Source: JAUXFK01 sp034189035
GTDB lineage: Bacteria > Desulfobacterota > UBA8473
Reading direction: 5' to 3'
DNA length: 18,102 bases
Assembly: GCA_034189035.1 (NCBI GenBank)
Contig: JAXHVA010000085.1
Location: 1-18,102 of the forward strand
Positions 1-8,527 of this stretch are shown piece by piece. The position numbers and the translations under genes were made by a program. Each line of letters begins with the position of its first letter. Within the stretch, counting starts at the first letter, position 1. A model generated the notes under the pieces. It searched no databases, had not been told where the DNA came from, and worked only from the letters and a program-made list of their open reading frames with translations.

Positions 1-284
1 GGATGGATTCAACCAGTTTGTAGGTATGGTACTCGATCGACTGCTTTTATTTATAATGGTTGACCTTGCGAACATAGATTTAAATTTTGACACTACAAAA
101 AGGGTTCAGATGCCATAAATACTAACCTATTGATATTCAAGTATTCATTTTTTTGACAATAACAAAATCGAGTAAAAATTTACCGTTTTTTACCTTTCTT
201 GCATGAAGTTGGGTTAACGGTTTAAAAGAACATCTCAATGATCAGCCCTTTGGTTTGAAACTGTGGAAATCCGAAAAACAATCG
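1..284. other. AT-rich flank without recognisable gene
   Basis: No open frame here resembles a known protein, and no RNA gene is visible. The stretch is AT-rich and lies downstream of the minus-strand tRNA-Val/tRNA-Asp transcript, beyond its terminator. It is most simply intergenic spacer running off the left edge. Confidence 0.5.
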
Positions 285-318
285 AAAAAAAGGGTTAACC
301 CAAGTTGGTTAACCCTTT
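285..318 (-). terminator. Intrinsic terminator after tRNA-Asp
   Basis: A perfect 12-bp inverted repeat (arms 289-300 and 307-318, core GGGTTAACC) encloses a 6-nt loop. Read on the minus strand it is followed by a run of seven T, the classic layout of a Rho-independent terminator. It lies 7 nt past the CCA end of tRNA-Asp, so it probably ends the lon/tRNA-Val/tRNA-Asp transcript. The plus-strand side also has a T-rich tail (TTTCTTTT), so it could work in both directions. Confidence 0.85.
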
Positions 319-324
319 CTTTTC

Positions 325-401
325 TGGCGGGGCCGACGAGACTCGAACTCGCGACCTCCGGCGTGACAGGCCGGCGTTCTAACCGTCTGAACTACGACCC
401 C
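325..401 (-). tRNA. tRNA-Asp (anticodon GTC)
   Basis: The reverse complement folds as a 77-nt tRNA. It has a 7-bp acceptor stem (GGGGTCG paired with CGGCCCC), discriminator G, encoded CCA, a T-arm with GGTTCGAGT-like sequence (here GAGTTCGAGTC), and anticodon loop CTGTCAC reading GAC (Asp). It lies just upstream of the terminator at 285-318 and downstream of tRNA-Val on the same strand, so the two are probably one transcript. Confidence 0.96.
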
Positions 402-452
402 TTATACATATTTACTTATTCTCAATCCAAATTTTTTGTTATTTATAAAAAA

Positions 453-528
453 TGGTGGGCGGAACAGGGCTTGAACCTGTGACCCCCGGCTTGTAAGGCC
501 GATGCTCTCCCAACTGAGCTACCCGCCC
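453..528 (-). tRNA. tRNA-Val (anticodon TAC)
   Basis: A 76-nt tRNA on the minus strand with acceptor GGGCGGG/TCCGCCC, discriminator A and encoded CCA. The anticodon loop CTTACAA gives anticodon TAC, which reads GTA. It follows lon by only 33 nt with no clear terminator in between, so it may be released from lon read-through transcripts or have its own promoter in that gap. Confidence 0.96.
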
Positions 529-561
529 ACAAAAGAGATGGATAGATCTTTCTCTCTGATA

Positions 562-3012
562 TCAATTTATAGAACGATTTGAAACATCTTGGATATGTTC
601 TTTTTCATAAAACTTATCGGGAATCTCTTCGTCCTTCTTTGGTTTCATAAAACTCTTTGCATCATCCAGTATTAAGGCCATCCTTAATATTTCGTCCATA
701 TGTTCAGCCATAATAATGTCTACAGTCTTCAATATCTTGGATGGAATCTCCTTAATGTCTTTTTCATTCTCCTTTGGAATAATTATTGTCTTTATGCCCC
801 CCCTATGGGCAGCTAAAACCTTCTCTTTTAATCCACCAATAGGAAGAACCCTCCCTCTAAGGGTTATCTCCCCTGTCATGGCAATATCCTTACATACAGG
901 TTTCTTAATTAAAGCAGATGTAATCGCAGTTGTCATCGTAATTCCAGCAGAAGGCCCATCCTTTGGTATCGCACCTTCAGGAACATGTATATGTATGTCA
1001 ACATTTTGATAGAAATCTTTTTGTAGTCCGAGTAACTCTCCTCTGGAACGCACATAACTCATAGCAGCCTGGGCAGACTCTTGCATAACATCACCCAGCT
1101 TTCCAGTAACAATCAATTTTCCCTTGCCCGGCATAATTGTAACCTCAGTAGAAAGGAGTTCTCCACCTTGTTCTGTCCAGGCAAGGCCAGTTGCAAGGCC
1201 TATTGCCTCTTTCTCCTCTGCTTTTCCATATCTGTATTTGGGAACCCCTAAAAACTTCTGAAGACTGCTCGATTGAATTCGAACCTTCGCATCTTTCCCT
1301 TTCTTAACAATCTCTTTTGCAACCTTTCTGCAGATAGACGCAATCTCTCTTTCGAGATTTCTCACTCCAGCTTCTTTGGTGTATTTACGGATGATACCAA
1401 GCATTGCCCTTGTTGAGAACCCTATGTTTTTCTCAACCAGACCATGTGCTTCTGTTTGCTTGGGAATCAAAAACTTCTGTCCTATATTCAGTTTTTCCAA
1501 TTCAGTGTATCCAGCAATTCGAATTATCTCCATTCTGTCCTGTAAAGGAACTGGGATTGAATACAGCGTATTTGCGGTAGTAATGAACATTACCTCAGAG
1601 AGGTCATAATCTACATCGAGATAGTGGTCATTGAAGGCATTGTTCTGCTCAGGATCTAAAACCTCCATCAAAGCAGCCGATGGATCTCCTCTAAAATCTG
1701 TGCTCATCTTGTCTATCTCGTCTAATAGGAACACTGGATTATTTGAGCCAGCCTTTTTTAATGACTGGATGATTTTACCAGGCATTGATCCGATATAGGT
1801 TCTTCGATGTCCTCTGATTTCCGCCTCATCTCGGACTCCTCCAAGAGAGCACCTGACAAAATTTCTTCCAGTTGCCCTTGCAATCGATCTTGCCAAAGAT
1901 GTCTTTCCAACCCCTGGAGGCCCAATCAAGCAAAGAATAGGGCCTCTCATCTTCCCCACTAGGCTCTGAACTGCAAGATACTCAACAATACGTTCTTTTA
2001 CTTGTTTTAAACCGTAGTGGTCTTCATCTAAAATTCTTTCAGCTTCTGTTATGTCTAGTTTATCATCTGTCTTCTCGTACCATGGTAGGGATATCAACCA
2101 GTCTATATAATTGCGTACTACCGTGGCCTCGGCTGACATAGGAGCCATCATTTTAAGCTTCTTTAACTCCTTCTTAACCTTTGCTGTAGCCTCCTTTGAC
2201 ATCTTCTTCTTTTTTATATTCTCTTCTAGCTCTTTAATATCCGTCTTAAACTCATCCTTCTCCCCCATCTCCTTTTGGATAGCTCTCATCTGCTCATTGA
2301 GATAGTACTCTTTCTGTGTCTTCTCCATCTGTTTTCTGACTCTTCCCTTGATCTTCTTTTCGATTTGGAGTATCTCAACCTCGGATTCAATGAGACAAAA
2401 CAGCTTCTCCAACCTCTCTTCAGGGCTTACAGTCTCTAGGAGATCCTGATCGTCTTCCAGCTTTAAGCTTACATGAGCAGCAACTGTATCAGAAAAGCGA
2501 GCAGGATCATCTATGGTCGATATTGTAGTGATAATTTCTTGGGGAATTTTTTTATTTAATTTGACATACCTTTCAAATGCCTCATTAACACTACGCATCA
2601 ACGCTCCAACCTCTTTAGTAACCACATGAGACTCTTCGATCGCTTCTATATTCACTAGGAAAAAATCGTCATTTTTAACAAACTTCTTTGTCCTTGCCCT
2701 TTTTTTACCCTCAACAAGGACCTTTACTGTTCCATCTGGCAGCTTTAAAAGCTGGAGGATAGCACCCAGGACCCCAATACTAAAAAGGTCATCTTCTTTA
2801 GGATTATTAGTCTTGGCATTTTTTTGGGTAACTAGAAAGAGACTTTTTTCCTTTTGAAGAGCATCCTCCAATGCGTTTATTGACTTTTCCCTCCCAACGA
2901 ATAGAGGCACTACCATATAAGGAAAGACTACGATATCTCGTAGCGGTAATACCGGATGTAAATTCTCAGGATCTGGTGTATTTATTGGGTCTTTAGAACT
3001 CTTAAATAACAT
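562..3012 (-). CDS. lon: ATP-dependent protease Lon
   Basis: Cytosolic AAA+ serine protease that unfolds and degrades damaged and regulatory proteins. The 816 residues have the usual LonA layout. An N-terminal substrate-binding domain opens with HPVLPLRDIVVFPYM, followed by a coiled-coil stretch (about residues 190-260). The AAA+ module carries Walker A GPPGVGKT, Walker B FLLDEIDK and the IRGHRRTYIGSMPG segment. The C-terminal protease domain has the catalytic Ser688 in KDGPSAG and Lys731 in GGLKEK, the Ser-Lys dyad spacing of E. coli Lon (679/722). The C-terminus extends as a charged tail of about 40 residues. The ATG is preceded by a GAGG Shine-Dalgarno at about 10 nt. lon sits 117 bp after clpX on the same strand. 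No CIRCE or other heat-shock operator was recognised upstream, so its regulation is not evident. Confidence 0.98.
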   Translation of the reverse strand: MLFKSSKDPINTPDPENLHPVLPLRDIVVFPYMVVPLFVGREKSINALEDALQKEKSLFLVTQKNAKTNNPKEDDLFSIGVLGAILQLLKLPDGTVKVLVEGKKRARTKKFVKNDDFFLVNIEAIEESHVVTKEVGALMRSVNEAFERYVKLNKKIPQEIITTISTIDDPARFSDTVAAHVSLKLEDDQDLLETVSPEERLEKLFCLIESEVEILQIEKKIKGRVRKQMEKTQKEYYLNEQMRAIQKEMGEKDEFKTDIKELEENIKKKKMSKEATAKVKKELKKLKMMAPMSAEATVVRNYIDWLISLPWYEKTDDKLDITEAERILDEDHYGLKQVKERIVEYLAVQSLVGKMRGPILCLIGPPGVGKTSLARSIARATGRNFVRCSLGGVRDEAEIRGHRRTYIGSMPGKIIQSLKKAGSNNPVFLLDEIDKMSTDFRGDPSAALMEVLDPEQNNAFNDHYLDVDYDLSEVMFITTANTLYSIPVPLQDRMEIIRIAGYTELEKLNIGQKFLIPKQTEAHGLVEKNIGFSTRAMLGIIRKYTKEAGVRNLEREIASICRKVAKEIVKKGKDAKVRIQSSSLQKFLGVPKYRYGKAEEKEAIGLATGLAWTEQGGELLSTEVTIMPGKGKLIVTGKLGDVMQESAQAAMSYVRSRGELLGLQKDFYQNVDIHIHVPEGAIPKDGPSAGITMTTAITSALIKKPVCKDIAMTGEITLRGRVLPIGGLKEKVLAAHRGGIKTIIIPKENEKDIKEIPSKILKTVDIIMAEHMDEILRMALILDDAKSFMKPKKDEEIPDKFYEKEHIQDVSNRSIN

Positions 3013-3129
3013 TTTCGTATAACCTCGTTTACTAGATATTTTATATGTTGTTCATCCAGAAATAACCAGGTCAATAACTTCATCTTCTTTTGCTTTGAGA
3101 AAGATTGCTCACTTATGCAAAGATAAAAC

Positions 3130-4383
3130 TCAGGCAGACTCAGCTTCATTTTCATATATCAACATTGGATTTTCTTTTTTTTCGATCACTTCTTTTGTTA
3201 TGACACATTCTTTAACATTTGGTTGTGATGGTATCTCATACATGATATCAAGCATGACATCTTCCATGATTGACCTCAGCCCTCTTGCCCCTGACTTTCG
3301 CTTTTGGGCTTCCTTTGCTATTGCTATTAAAGCATTGTTGGTAAAGTCGAGTTTGGTATCCTCTAATTCAAAAAGCTTTTTATATTGTTTTACCAAAGCA
3401 TTCCTTGGCTCTCTTAATATCCTTATTAACGATTCTTCCCCAAGTTCATAGAGCGTCGCAACCACTGGCAATCTTCCAATAAATTCAGGAATCAGTCCGT
3501 ATTTTAATAGGTCTTCCGGTTGGAGTTCTATAAGAATATCGCCTATCGGTTTCTTTTCTATACTTATTATGTCTGCGCCAAAACCGATTGAACTCCCCTT
3601 TAATCGTTTTTGAATGATTTCCTCAAGTCCGTGAAAGGCGCCTCCACATATAAATAGTATATTGGTTGTATCTACCTGTAGGAATTCCTGTTGTGGATGT
3701 TTTCTGCCTCCTTTAGGAGGGATACTGGCTATTGTCCCTTCGATTATCTTTAAAAGCGCCTGTTGCACCCCCTCCCCTGAAACATCTCTCGTTATAGAAG
3801 GGCTGTCTGATTTTTTTGAAATCTTATCTATTTCATCGATGTACACTATACCCCTTGATGCCCTTTCAATGTCATAATCCGCAGATTGTAATAAGCCGAG
3901 TATAATATTTTCAACATCTTCTCCAACATATCCAGCTTCAGTTAAGCTTGTTGCATCTGCCATTGTAAAAGGCACCTGAAGAATTTTAGCAAGAGTCTGT
4001 GCTAATAGGGTTTTCCCACAACCTGTTGGTCCAATAAGGACTATATTACTCTTCTGAAGTTCAACCCCGTTCACTTCCATCTTTGAGTTTATTCTCTTGT
4101 AATGATTGTACACTGCCACGGAAAGGACCTTCTTTGCCCTATCTTGCCCAATTACATATTCATCTAGAAACTTCTTTATCTCAAAGGGTTTTGGGACAAG
4201 TGGATATTTGTCAATACTCCTTTCTTTTTCATATTCCTCAGCCATAATATCATTACAGAGTTCTATACATTCATCACAGATATAAACAGTTGGGCCTGCT
4301 ATTAATTTCTTTACTTCCTTTCTGTTTTTTCCACAAAAAGAGCAGTTCAGGTCCCCAACTTGACCGTTATCTCTTTTATTCAC
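3130..4383 (-). CDS. clpX: ClpXP protease unfoldase subunit ClpX (GTG start)
   Basis: AAA+ unfoldase that recognises substrates, including ssrA-tagged proteins, and feeds them into ClpP. Counted from the start proposed here (417 aa; E. coli has 424), an N-terminal zinc-binding domain has Cys14, 17, 36 and 39, one residue off the E. coli positions. Then follow Walker A GPTGCGKT, the pore loop GYVG, Walker B YIDEIDK and the IGF loop (SSIGFGAD) that docks on ClpP. Start choice: the longest frame begins with TTG at 4413, overlapping the clpP stop. The GTG at 4381-4383 has a near-ideal AGGAGG 6 nt upstream and gives the family's normal N-terminus, so I place the start there, 26 nt after clpP. Cotranscription with tig and clpP is likely. 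Confidence 0.97.
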   Translation of the reverse strand: MNKRDNGQVGDLNCSFCGKNRKEVKKLIAGPTVYICDECIELCNDIMAEEYEKERSIDKYPLVPKPFEIKKFLDEYVIGQDRAKKVLSVAVYNHYKRINSKMEVNGVELQKSNIVLIGPTGCGKTLLAQTLAKILQVPFTMADATSLTEAGYVGEDVENIILGLLQSADYDIERASRGIVYIDEIDKISKKSDSPSITRDVSGEGVQQALLKIIEGTIASIPPKGGRKHPQQEFLQVDTTNILFICGGAFHGLEEIIQKRLKGSSIGFGADIISIEKKPIGDILIELQPEDLLKYGLIPEFIGRLPVVATLYELGEESLIRILREPRNALVKQYKKLFELEDTKLDFTNNALIAIAKEAQKRKSGARGLRSIMEDVMLDIMYEIPSQPNVKECVITKEVIEKKENPMLIYENEAESA

Positions 4384-4409
4384 TTTTCCCCTCCTAGGTA
4401 AAGAAAAAA

Positions 4410-5009
4410 TCAACTCGATACATTGAGCATCTTCTTTAGGATGACATCATCGATGACTCCATATTTCTTCGCTTCTTCACTACTCATAAAAAAATCTCTA
4501 TCTGTATCATGCTGAATCTTTTCCAATGACTGTTTTGTATGGTGAACCAATATGCTGTTTATTCTATCTTTGATGTGAAGTATTTCTTTGGCATGAATCT
4601 CAATATCCGCAGCCTGTCCCTGAAAAGAACCCAATGGCTGATGTAATAGTATTCGTGAGTGGGGAAGAGCGTATCTCTTTCCTGCTTCTCCTGCGGCTAA
4701 TAGTAATGCACCCATACTTGCAGCTTGCCCCATACATAATGTAGAAACCTGAGGTTTTATGTATTGCATCGTATCGTATATAGCTAGACCTGAGGTAACT
4801 ATGCCTCCCGGTGAGTTGAGATAGAGGTGGATATCCTTATCGGGATCTTCAGACTCCAAAAAAAGCATCTGTGCAATGATTAAATTTGCGACTACATCAT
4901 CGATTTGAGAACCTACAAAAATTATTCTGTCCTTTAATAGACGGGAATATATATCATAGGCTCTCTCTCCACGACCTGATTGTTCGATCACCATTGGAAC
5001 TAGTTGCAT
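4410..5009 (-). CDS. clpP: ATP-dependent Clp protease proteolytic subunit ClpP
   Basis: Serine peptidase that forms the tetradecameric chamber of ClpXP. At 199 aa it is the usual length. The catalytic triad is visible as Ser98 (GQAASMGA), His123 (LLHQPLG) and Asp172 (TDRDFFM), matching E. coli numbering closely, and the oxyanion-region signature NSPGG is at 65-69. The ATG at 5007-5009 overlaps the last 10 nt of tig and has GAGGGG just upstream. A second ATG, five codons in, is less well served. The overlap suggests translational coupling to tig, and the gene is followed at once by its partner clpX. Confidence 0.98.
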   Translation of the reverse strand: MQLVPMVIEQSGRGERAYDIYSRLLKDRIIFVGSQIDDVVANLIIAQMLFLESEDPDKDIHLYLNSPGGIVTSGLAIYDTMQYIKPQVSTLCMGQAASMGALLLAAGEAGKRYALPHSRILLHQPLGSFQGQAADIEIHAKEILHIKDRINSILVHHTKQSLEKIQHDTDRDFFMSSEEAKKYGVIDDVILKKMLNVSS

Positions 5010-6304
5010 TCTTCCCCTCTTTCTACCTCTTCAATTTTAGCCTCTCCGATTATAAAATCAAGCGTTTTTTCTGTTAAAATTCCACTTCGCAATCTCTCCC
5101 TTGCGTCTTTTTCCTGATAATACTTCCTGATATTTCCTACATCCTGACCAGCGAGATCTGCAATTTCAAGTATTCTATCATCAATTTCGCCTTCATTCAC
5201 TGCTATAGATTCTTGTTTTGCAACCTCTTCAATAAGAAAACCACAACGAATTTCTCTTTCAGCCTGTTTTTTATACATCTCTTTCAGACTATCATAAGTA
5301 ACACCCGCCTGTTCCATAGTCAATCCCTGAAAGGCTAATCTCTGTAATGTGTCAGTTATCATATATTGAAGATGTTGATTGACCATAGAAACCGGAACCT
5401 CAAAGGGGTTTTCCTTGATGAGCTTGTCTAAAACCTTCTCTCTTAGATCAGACTCTGTTTTCATCTTCATCTTATTCTCTAAACGCTCTTCAACCTTCTT
5501 CTCTAATTCATTTAGATTTTCAAATTCTCCAAGATCCTTGGCAAAATCATCATTAAGTTCTGGGATAACCTTTTCTTTTATTCCTTTGATCTCTACCTTA
5601 TAGGTAACTTTTTTGCCTGCAAGATCCTTTTTAATGTACTCTTCGGGTAAAGTGATTTGAATGTCTTTTTTGTCTCTATTATTGAGCCCTAATAATTGAT
5701 TTTCAAAATCTGGGGAGAAAACACCACTGCCCACTTCAAGTAAATGATCATTGACTTTTTCTCCTTCAATAGGCTTCCCATTGAAAAAACCTTCATAATC
5801 AATAACAACGAAGTCTCCTTTATCAGTAGGATGAGATGGATCTATCTCACGTAATTGGGCGTTTGATTGCTGTATTACGACAAGCTCTTTATCTATATCC
5901 TCTTTTGTTATATGTATTATCTCCTTTTCAAGCTCAATACCTTTGTACCCCTTTACTTCTATCACTGGGGCAACTTCAACCTTTGCCCGGTAGATAAAGT
6001 CCCCTCCTTGTTGAATTCCATCATTGTCTATTACAGGCTGTGAAACAGGGGAGATATTGCTTTCCTCCATTGTCTTGAAGTAAGAATCATTTATGAGTTT
6101 TGTTATAACCTCTTCTTCTGCCTGGTCCTTATAGTATCTTTTCAAGATGTTTCTTGGAACCTTCCCTTGGCGAAAACCTTTAATCTTTGCCTTTTTACTT
6201 AAATTTTTGTAAACACTATCCAGCTCACTCGAAACCAGCTCTTCTGGGATGGTGACAGTAATCTTCTTCTCAATCGTGTTAATATCTTCTATTTCAACTT
6301 TCAT
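5000..6304 (-). CDS. tig: Trigger factor (ribosome-bound chaperone)
   Basis: Folding helper that binds ribosomal protein uL23 at the exit tunnel and has a peptidyl-prolyl isomerase domain. The 434-residue product shows the ribosome-docking signature GFRQGKVP at about residues 43-50, an FKBP-type middle domain (about 150-245, with GDFVVIDYEGF) and the helical C-terminal arms. The frame stays open 20 codons further upstream, but that part runs into tRNA-Leu. The ATG at 6302-6304 has GGAGG just upstream and begins MKVEIEDIN, typical of the family, so I choose it. The gap to tRNA-Leu is only 30 nt, too short for a usual promoter, so tig may be expressed from the tRNA-Leu transcript. It overlaps clpP by 10 nt. 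Confidence 0.97.
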   Translation of the reverse strand: MKVEIEDINTIEKKITVTIPEELVSSELDSVYKNLSKKAKIKGFRQGKVPRNILKRYYKDQAEEEVITKLINDSYFKTMEESNISPVSQPVIDNDGIQQGGDFIYRAKVEVAPVIEVKGYKGIELEKEIIHITKEDIDKELVVIQQSNAQLREIDPSHPTDKGDFVVIDYEGFFNGKPIEGEKVNDHLLEVGSGVFSPDFENQLLGLNNRDKKDIQITLPEEYIKKDLAGKKVTYKVEIKGIKEKVIPELNDDFAKDLGEFENLNELEKKVEERLENKMKMKTESDLREKVLDKLIKENPFEVPVSMVNQHLQYMITDTLQRLAFQGLTMEQAGVTYDSLKEMYKKQAEREIRCGFLIEEVAKQESIAVNEGEIDDRILEIADLAGQDVGNIRKYYQEKDARERLRSGILTEKTLDFIIGEAKIEEVERGEECN

Positions 6305-6334
6305 TAAGCCTCCACCCAAAGAGAAATTATTAAT

Positions 6335-6422
6335 TGGTGCGAGAGGGGGGATTTGAACCCCCACCTCATTAAAAGAGGCTGGATCCTAAGTCCAGTGCGT
6401 CTGCCAATTCCGCCACTCTCGC
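6335..6422 (-). tRNA. tRNA-Leu (anticodon TAG)
   Basis: An 88-nt class II tRNA with a long variable arm (CCTCTTTTAATGAGG hairpin), acceptor GCGAGAG/CTCTCGC, discriminator A and encoded CCA. The anticodon loop CTTAGGA gives TAG, reading CTA and by wobble other CTN codons. It lies 30 nt upstream of tig on the same strand, so the two are probably on one transcript. Confidence 0.96.
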
Positions 6423-6499
6423 TCTTAATCGAGCAAAAATTTACATGGAAAAAACGAGTTTTTAAACAACCATATTCAAACAACTGAGTATTGTTTTTA

Positions 6500-6575
6500 T
6501 GGTGGGCCGTGCAGGGATCGAACCTGCAACCTACTGATTAAGAGTCAGTTGCTCTTCCAGTTGAGCTAACGGCCC
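6500..6575 (-). tRNA. tRNA-Lys (anticodon CTT)
   Basis: A 76-nt tRNA with acceptor GGGCCGT/ACGGCCC, discriminator A and encoded CCA. The anticodon loop CTCTTAA gives CTT, reading AAG. It is the last member of the five-tRNA minus-strand array and lies 1 nt from tRNA-Arg(TCG), which implies a shared precursor cut by tRNA-processing nucleases. Confidence 0.96.
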
Positions 6576-6576
6576 A

Positions 6577-6653
6577 TGGCACGCCCGGTCCGACTCGAAC
6601 GGACGACCTGCGGATTCGAAGTCCGACGCTCTGTCCAACTGAGCTACGGGCGC
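6577..6653 (-). tRNA. tRNA-Arg (anticodon TCG)
   Basis: A 77-nt tRNA with acceptor GCGCCCG/CGGGCGT, discriminator G and encoded CCA. The anticodon loop CTTCGAA gives TCG, reading CGA. Apart from about seven positions it equals the tRNA-Arg(TCT) two genes upstream. The top pair of its anticodon stem (27-43) is a U/C mismatch, where the TCT copy has a proper A-U pair. Confidence 0.95.
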
Positions 6654-6654
6654 A

Positions 6655-6732
6655 TGGGGTGAGTGAAGGGATTCGAACCCTCGACCCCTGGAGCCACAGT
6701 CCAGCGCTCTAACCAGCTGAGCTACACTCACC
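6655..6732 (-). tRNA. tRNA-His (anticodon GTG)
   Basis: A tRNA with acceptor GTGAGTG/CACTCAC preceded by a templated G at position -1 that can pair with discriminator C73, the identity signature of tRNA-His. The anticodon loop CTGTGGC gives GTG, reading CAC/CAT. CCA is encoded. It lies 1 nt from tRNA-Arg(TCG) in the same array. Confidence 0.96.
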
Positions 6733-6748
6733 ACAAAATCTACTTTTC

Positions 6749-6825
<77 letters not shown>

Positions 6826-6846
6826 TTACTTGTTAATTAATCTAAC

Positions 6847-6924
<78 letters not shown>

Positions 6925-6998
6925 TAACGAAAAATAACTCTAATTAACACATAACAAAAAAAAGTGCAACATTTTTTATGCTACTCGTTATTCAATTT

Positions 6999-7589
6999 TT
7001 AAATATATTTTTCAAAAACGGCTTTTAATTTTTTAATAGCATCTGCCCTGTGACTGATTTTATTCTTTATCTCAATTGGTAACTCTGCTAAGGTCTTTCC
7101 ATACTCTGGAATCAGAAAAAGAGGATCATATCCGAAACCAAATTCTCCTTTTGCTCTAAATTGAATGATCCCCCTACACTCTCCTTCAACAGTACCTTTT
7201 TTCCCATTTGGGTTAACTATAGCGATCACGCATCTGAAAGTAGCACCTCGTTTTGATATTGGTACTCCATCGAGTTCTCTGAGAAGTTTCTTGTTGTTTT
7301 CTTCATCACTGGCGTTTTCTGCGGCGAATCTAGCTGAATAAACACCTGGCTTGCCATCGAGTGAATCTACTTCTAATCCTGAGTCATCTGCAATAGTAAT
7401 CATCTTTGTGAAAGAAGCAATAGACTCTGCCTTAATTAATGCGTTTTCGTGGAAGGTTAATCCACTCTCACAGATAACTGGTAGTTGAGGAATGTCTTTA
7501 AGAGAGATAATATTTGCCCCGATTTCTCTCAATAGGTCTTTAACCTCCTGTAACTTCCCTTCGTTTTGTGTGGCCACAACGATATCCAT
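6999..7589 (-). CDS. rdgB: XTP/dITP diphosphatase (non-canonical purine NTP pyrophosphatase, RdgB/HAM1)
   Basis: House-cleaning enzyme that hydrolyses dITP, XTP and related deaminated purine nucleotides to monophosphates, keeping them out of DNA and RNA. The 196-residue product has the family motifs in order: N-terminal VVATQNEGKL, DDSGLEVDSLDGKPGVYSARFA (metal- and base-binding), FGYDPLFLIPEYGKT, and the C-terminal SHRADAIKKL. The ATG follows the rph stop with no gap, and no strong Shine-Dalgarno is visible, so translation is probably coupled to rph. The rph-rdgB pairing is common in bacteria. Confidence 0.97.
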   Translation of the reverse strand: MDIVVATQNEGKLQEVKDLLREIGANIISLKDIPQLPVICESGLTFHENALIKAESIASFTKMITIADDSGLEVDSLDGKPGVYSARFAAENASDEENNKKLLRELDGVPISKRGATFRCVIAIVNPNGKKGTVEGECRGIIQFRAKGEFGFGYDPLFLIPEYGKTLAELPIEIKNKISHRADAIKKLKAVFEKYI

Positions 7590-8312
7590 TTAGATCAGGT
7601 TTCCTATGATTTCCCTCTGTTTTTCAATCAACTCTTTTATCCCTTTAGATGCAAGTTCTATCATTATATCTATCTGCCTTTTTGAAAACGGTCTTCTTTC
7701 TGCAGTTCCTTGTACTTCGACAAATAAACCGCTACCAGTCATAACAAGATTCATATCAACTTCTGCCTTGGAATCCTCTTCATAGTTTAAGTCAAGAAGC
7801 ATCTGCCCATTTACCATTCCAACGCTTATTGCAGCAACATAATCGTATATTGGGATTCTTTTTATCACATCTTTTTCTTTTAACGCTTGGAACGCATTGG
7901 CCAAGGCGACATAAGCTCCTGTTATAGAAGCAGTTCTTGTCCCACCATCTGCCTGTATTACATCACAATCCAACACAACGGTTCTCTCACCAAACCCTTC
8001 TAGGTCTGTAACTACCCTAAGAGAGCGTCCTATTAAACGTTGGATTTCATGAGTCCTCCCTCCTTTTTTCCCAGCAGTGGATTCTCTTGCAGAACGCACT
8101 TTGGTTGACCTTGGCAGCATAGCGTATTCAGCCGTTACCCATCCCTGTCTTGTATCTCGCAAGAATGGAGGGACTTTATCTTCTACAGTGGCTGTACATA
8201 TAACTCTGGTCTTCCCTATTTCAATTAAAACAGAACCTTCTGCATGCTCAATATAGTCTTTTTTTATAGTAACTTTTCTAATTTGATCAGGTGTATACCC
8301 ACCAATTCTCAT
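7590..8312 (-). CDS. rph: Ribonuclease PH
   Basis: Phosphorolytic 3'-5' exoribonuclease that trims the 3' ends of tRNA precursors and structured RNAs. The 240-residue product has the hallmark core LDCDVIQADGGTRTASITGAY, the N-terminal GSVLIEIGKTRVICTATVE strand region, and the RSARESTAGKKGGRTHEIQRLIGRSLR segment that contributes to phosphate and RNA binding. Length fits full-length enzymes (about 238-240 aa), unlike the truncated allele of E. coli K-12. The ATG has AAGGA 6 nt upstream. It sits between tmRNA and a tRNA array, whose precursors are natural substrates of this enzyme. Confidence 0.98.
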   Translation of the reverse strand: MRIGGYTPDQIRKVTIKKDYIEHAEGSVLIEIGKTRVICTATVEDKVPPFLRDTRQGWVTAEYAMLPRSTKVRSARESTAGKKGGRTHEIQRLIGRSLRVVTDLEGFGERTVVLDCDVIQADGGTRTASITGAYVALANAFQALKEKDVIKRIPIYDYVAAISVGMVNGQMLLDLNYEEDSKAEVDMNLVMTGSGLFVEVQGTAERRPFSKRQIDIMIELASKGIKELIEKQREIIGNLI

Positions 8313-8527
8313 TGTGTTTCCTTAATTTTAGCTTCGCATCTTTCTGAGTGCATCTAGAGTCATATGGCTTTACAGAAATCTTTCTTATGATGCATAAAAA
8401 GAAAAATTTAGCCTATAAATGACGATTAAAGAGAGTGTAAATCCAGTATTCGATACAAGTTGTACTGTGGATTTTTGACGGGCCTTCAATACAGTAAAAA
8501 CAAGAACACAACATAACACAAGGTTAC

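Noticed and set aside
255..482. 75-codon plus-strand frame (GPTRLELATSGVTG...)
   Set aside because: Antisense translation of tRNA-Asp and tRNA-Val plus the terminator; a typical tRNA artefact.
6531..6734. 67-codon minus-strand frame with repeated AQLxRALD/ESD patterns
   Set aside because: It is the translation of three consecutive tRNA genes (His, Arg, Lys), a known source of false proteins.
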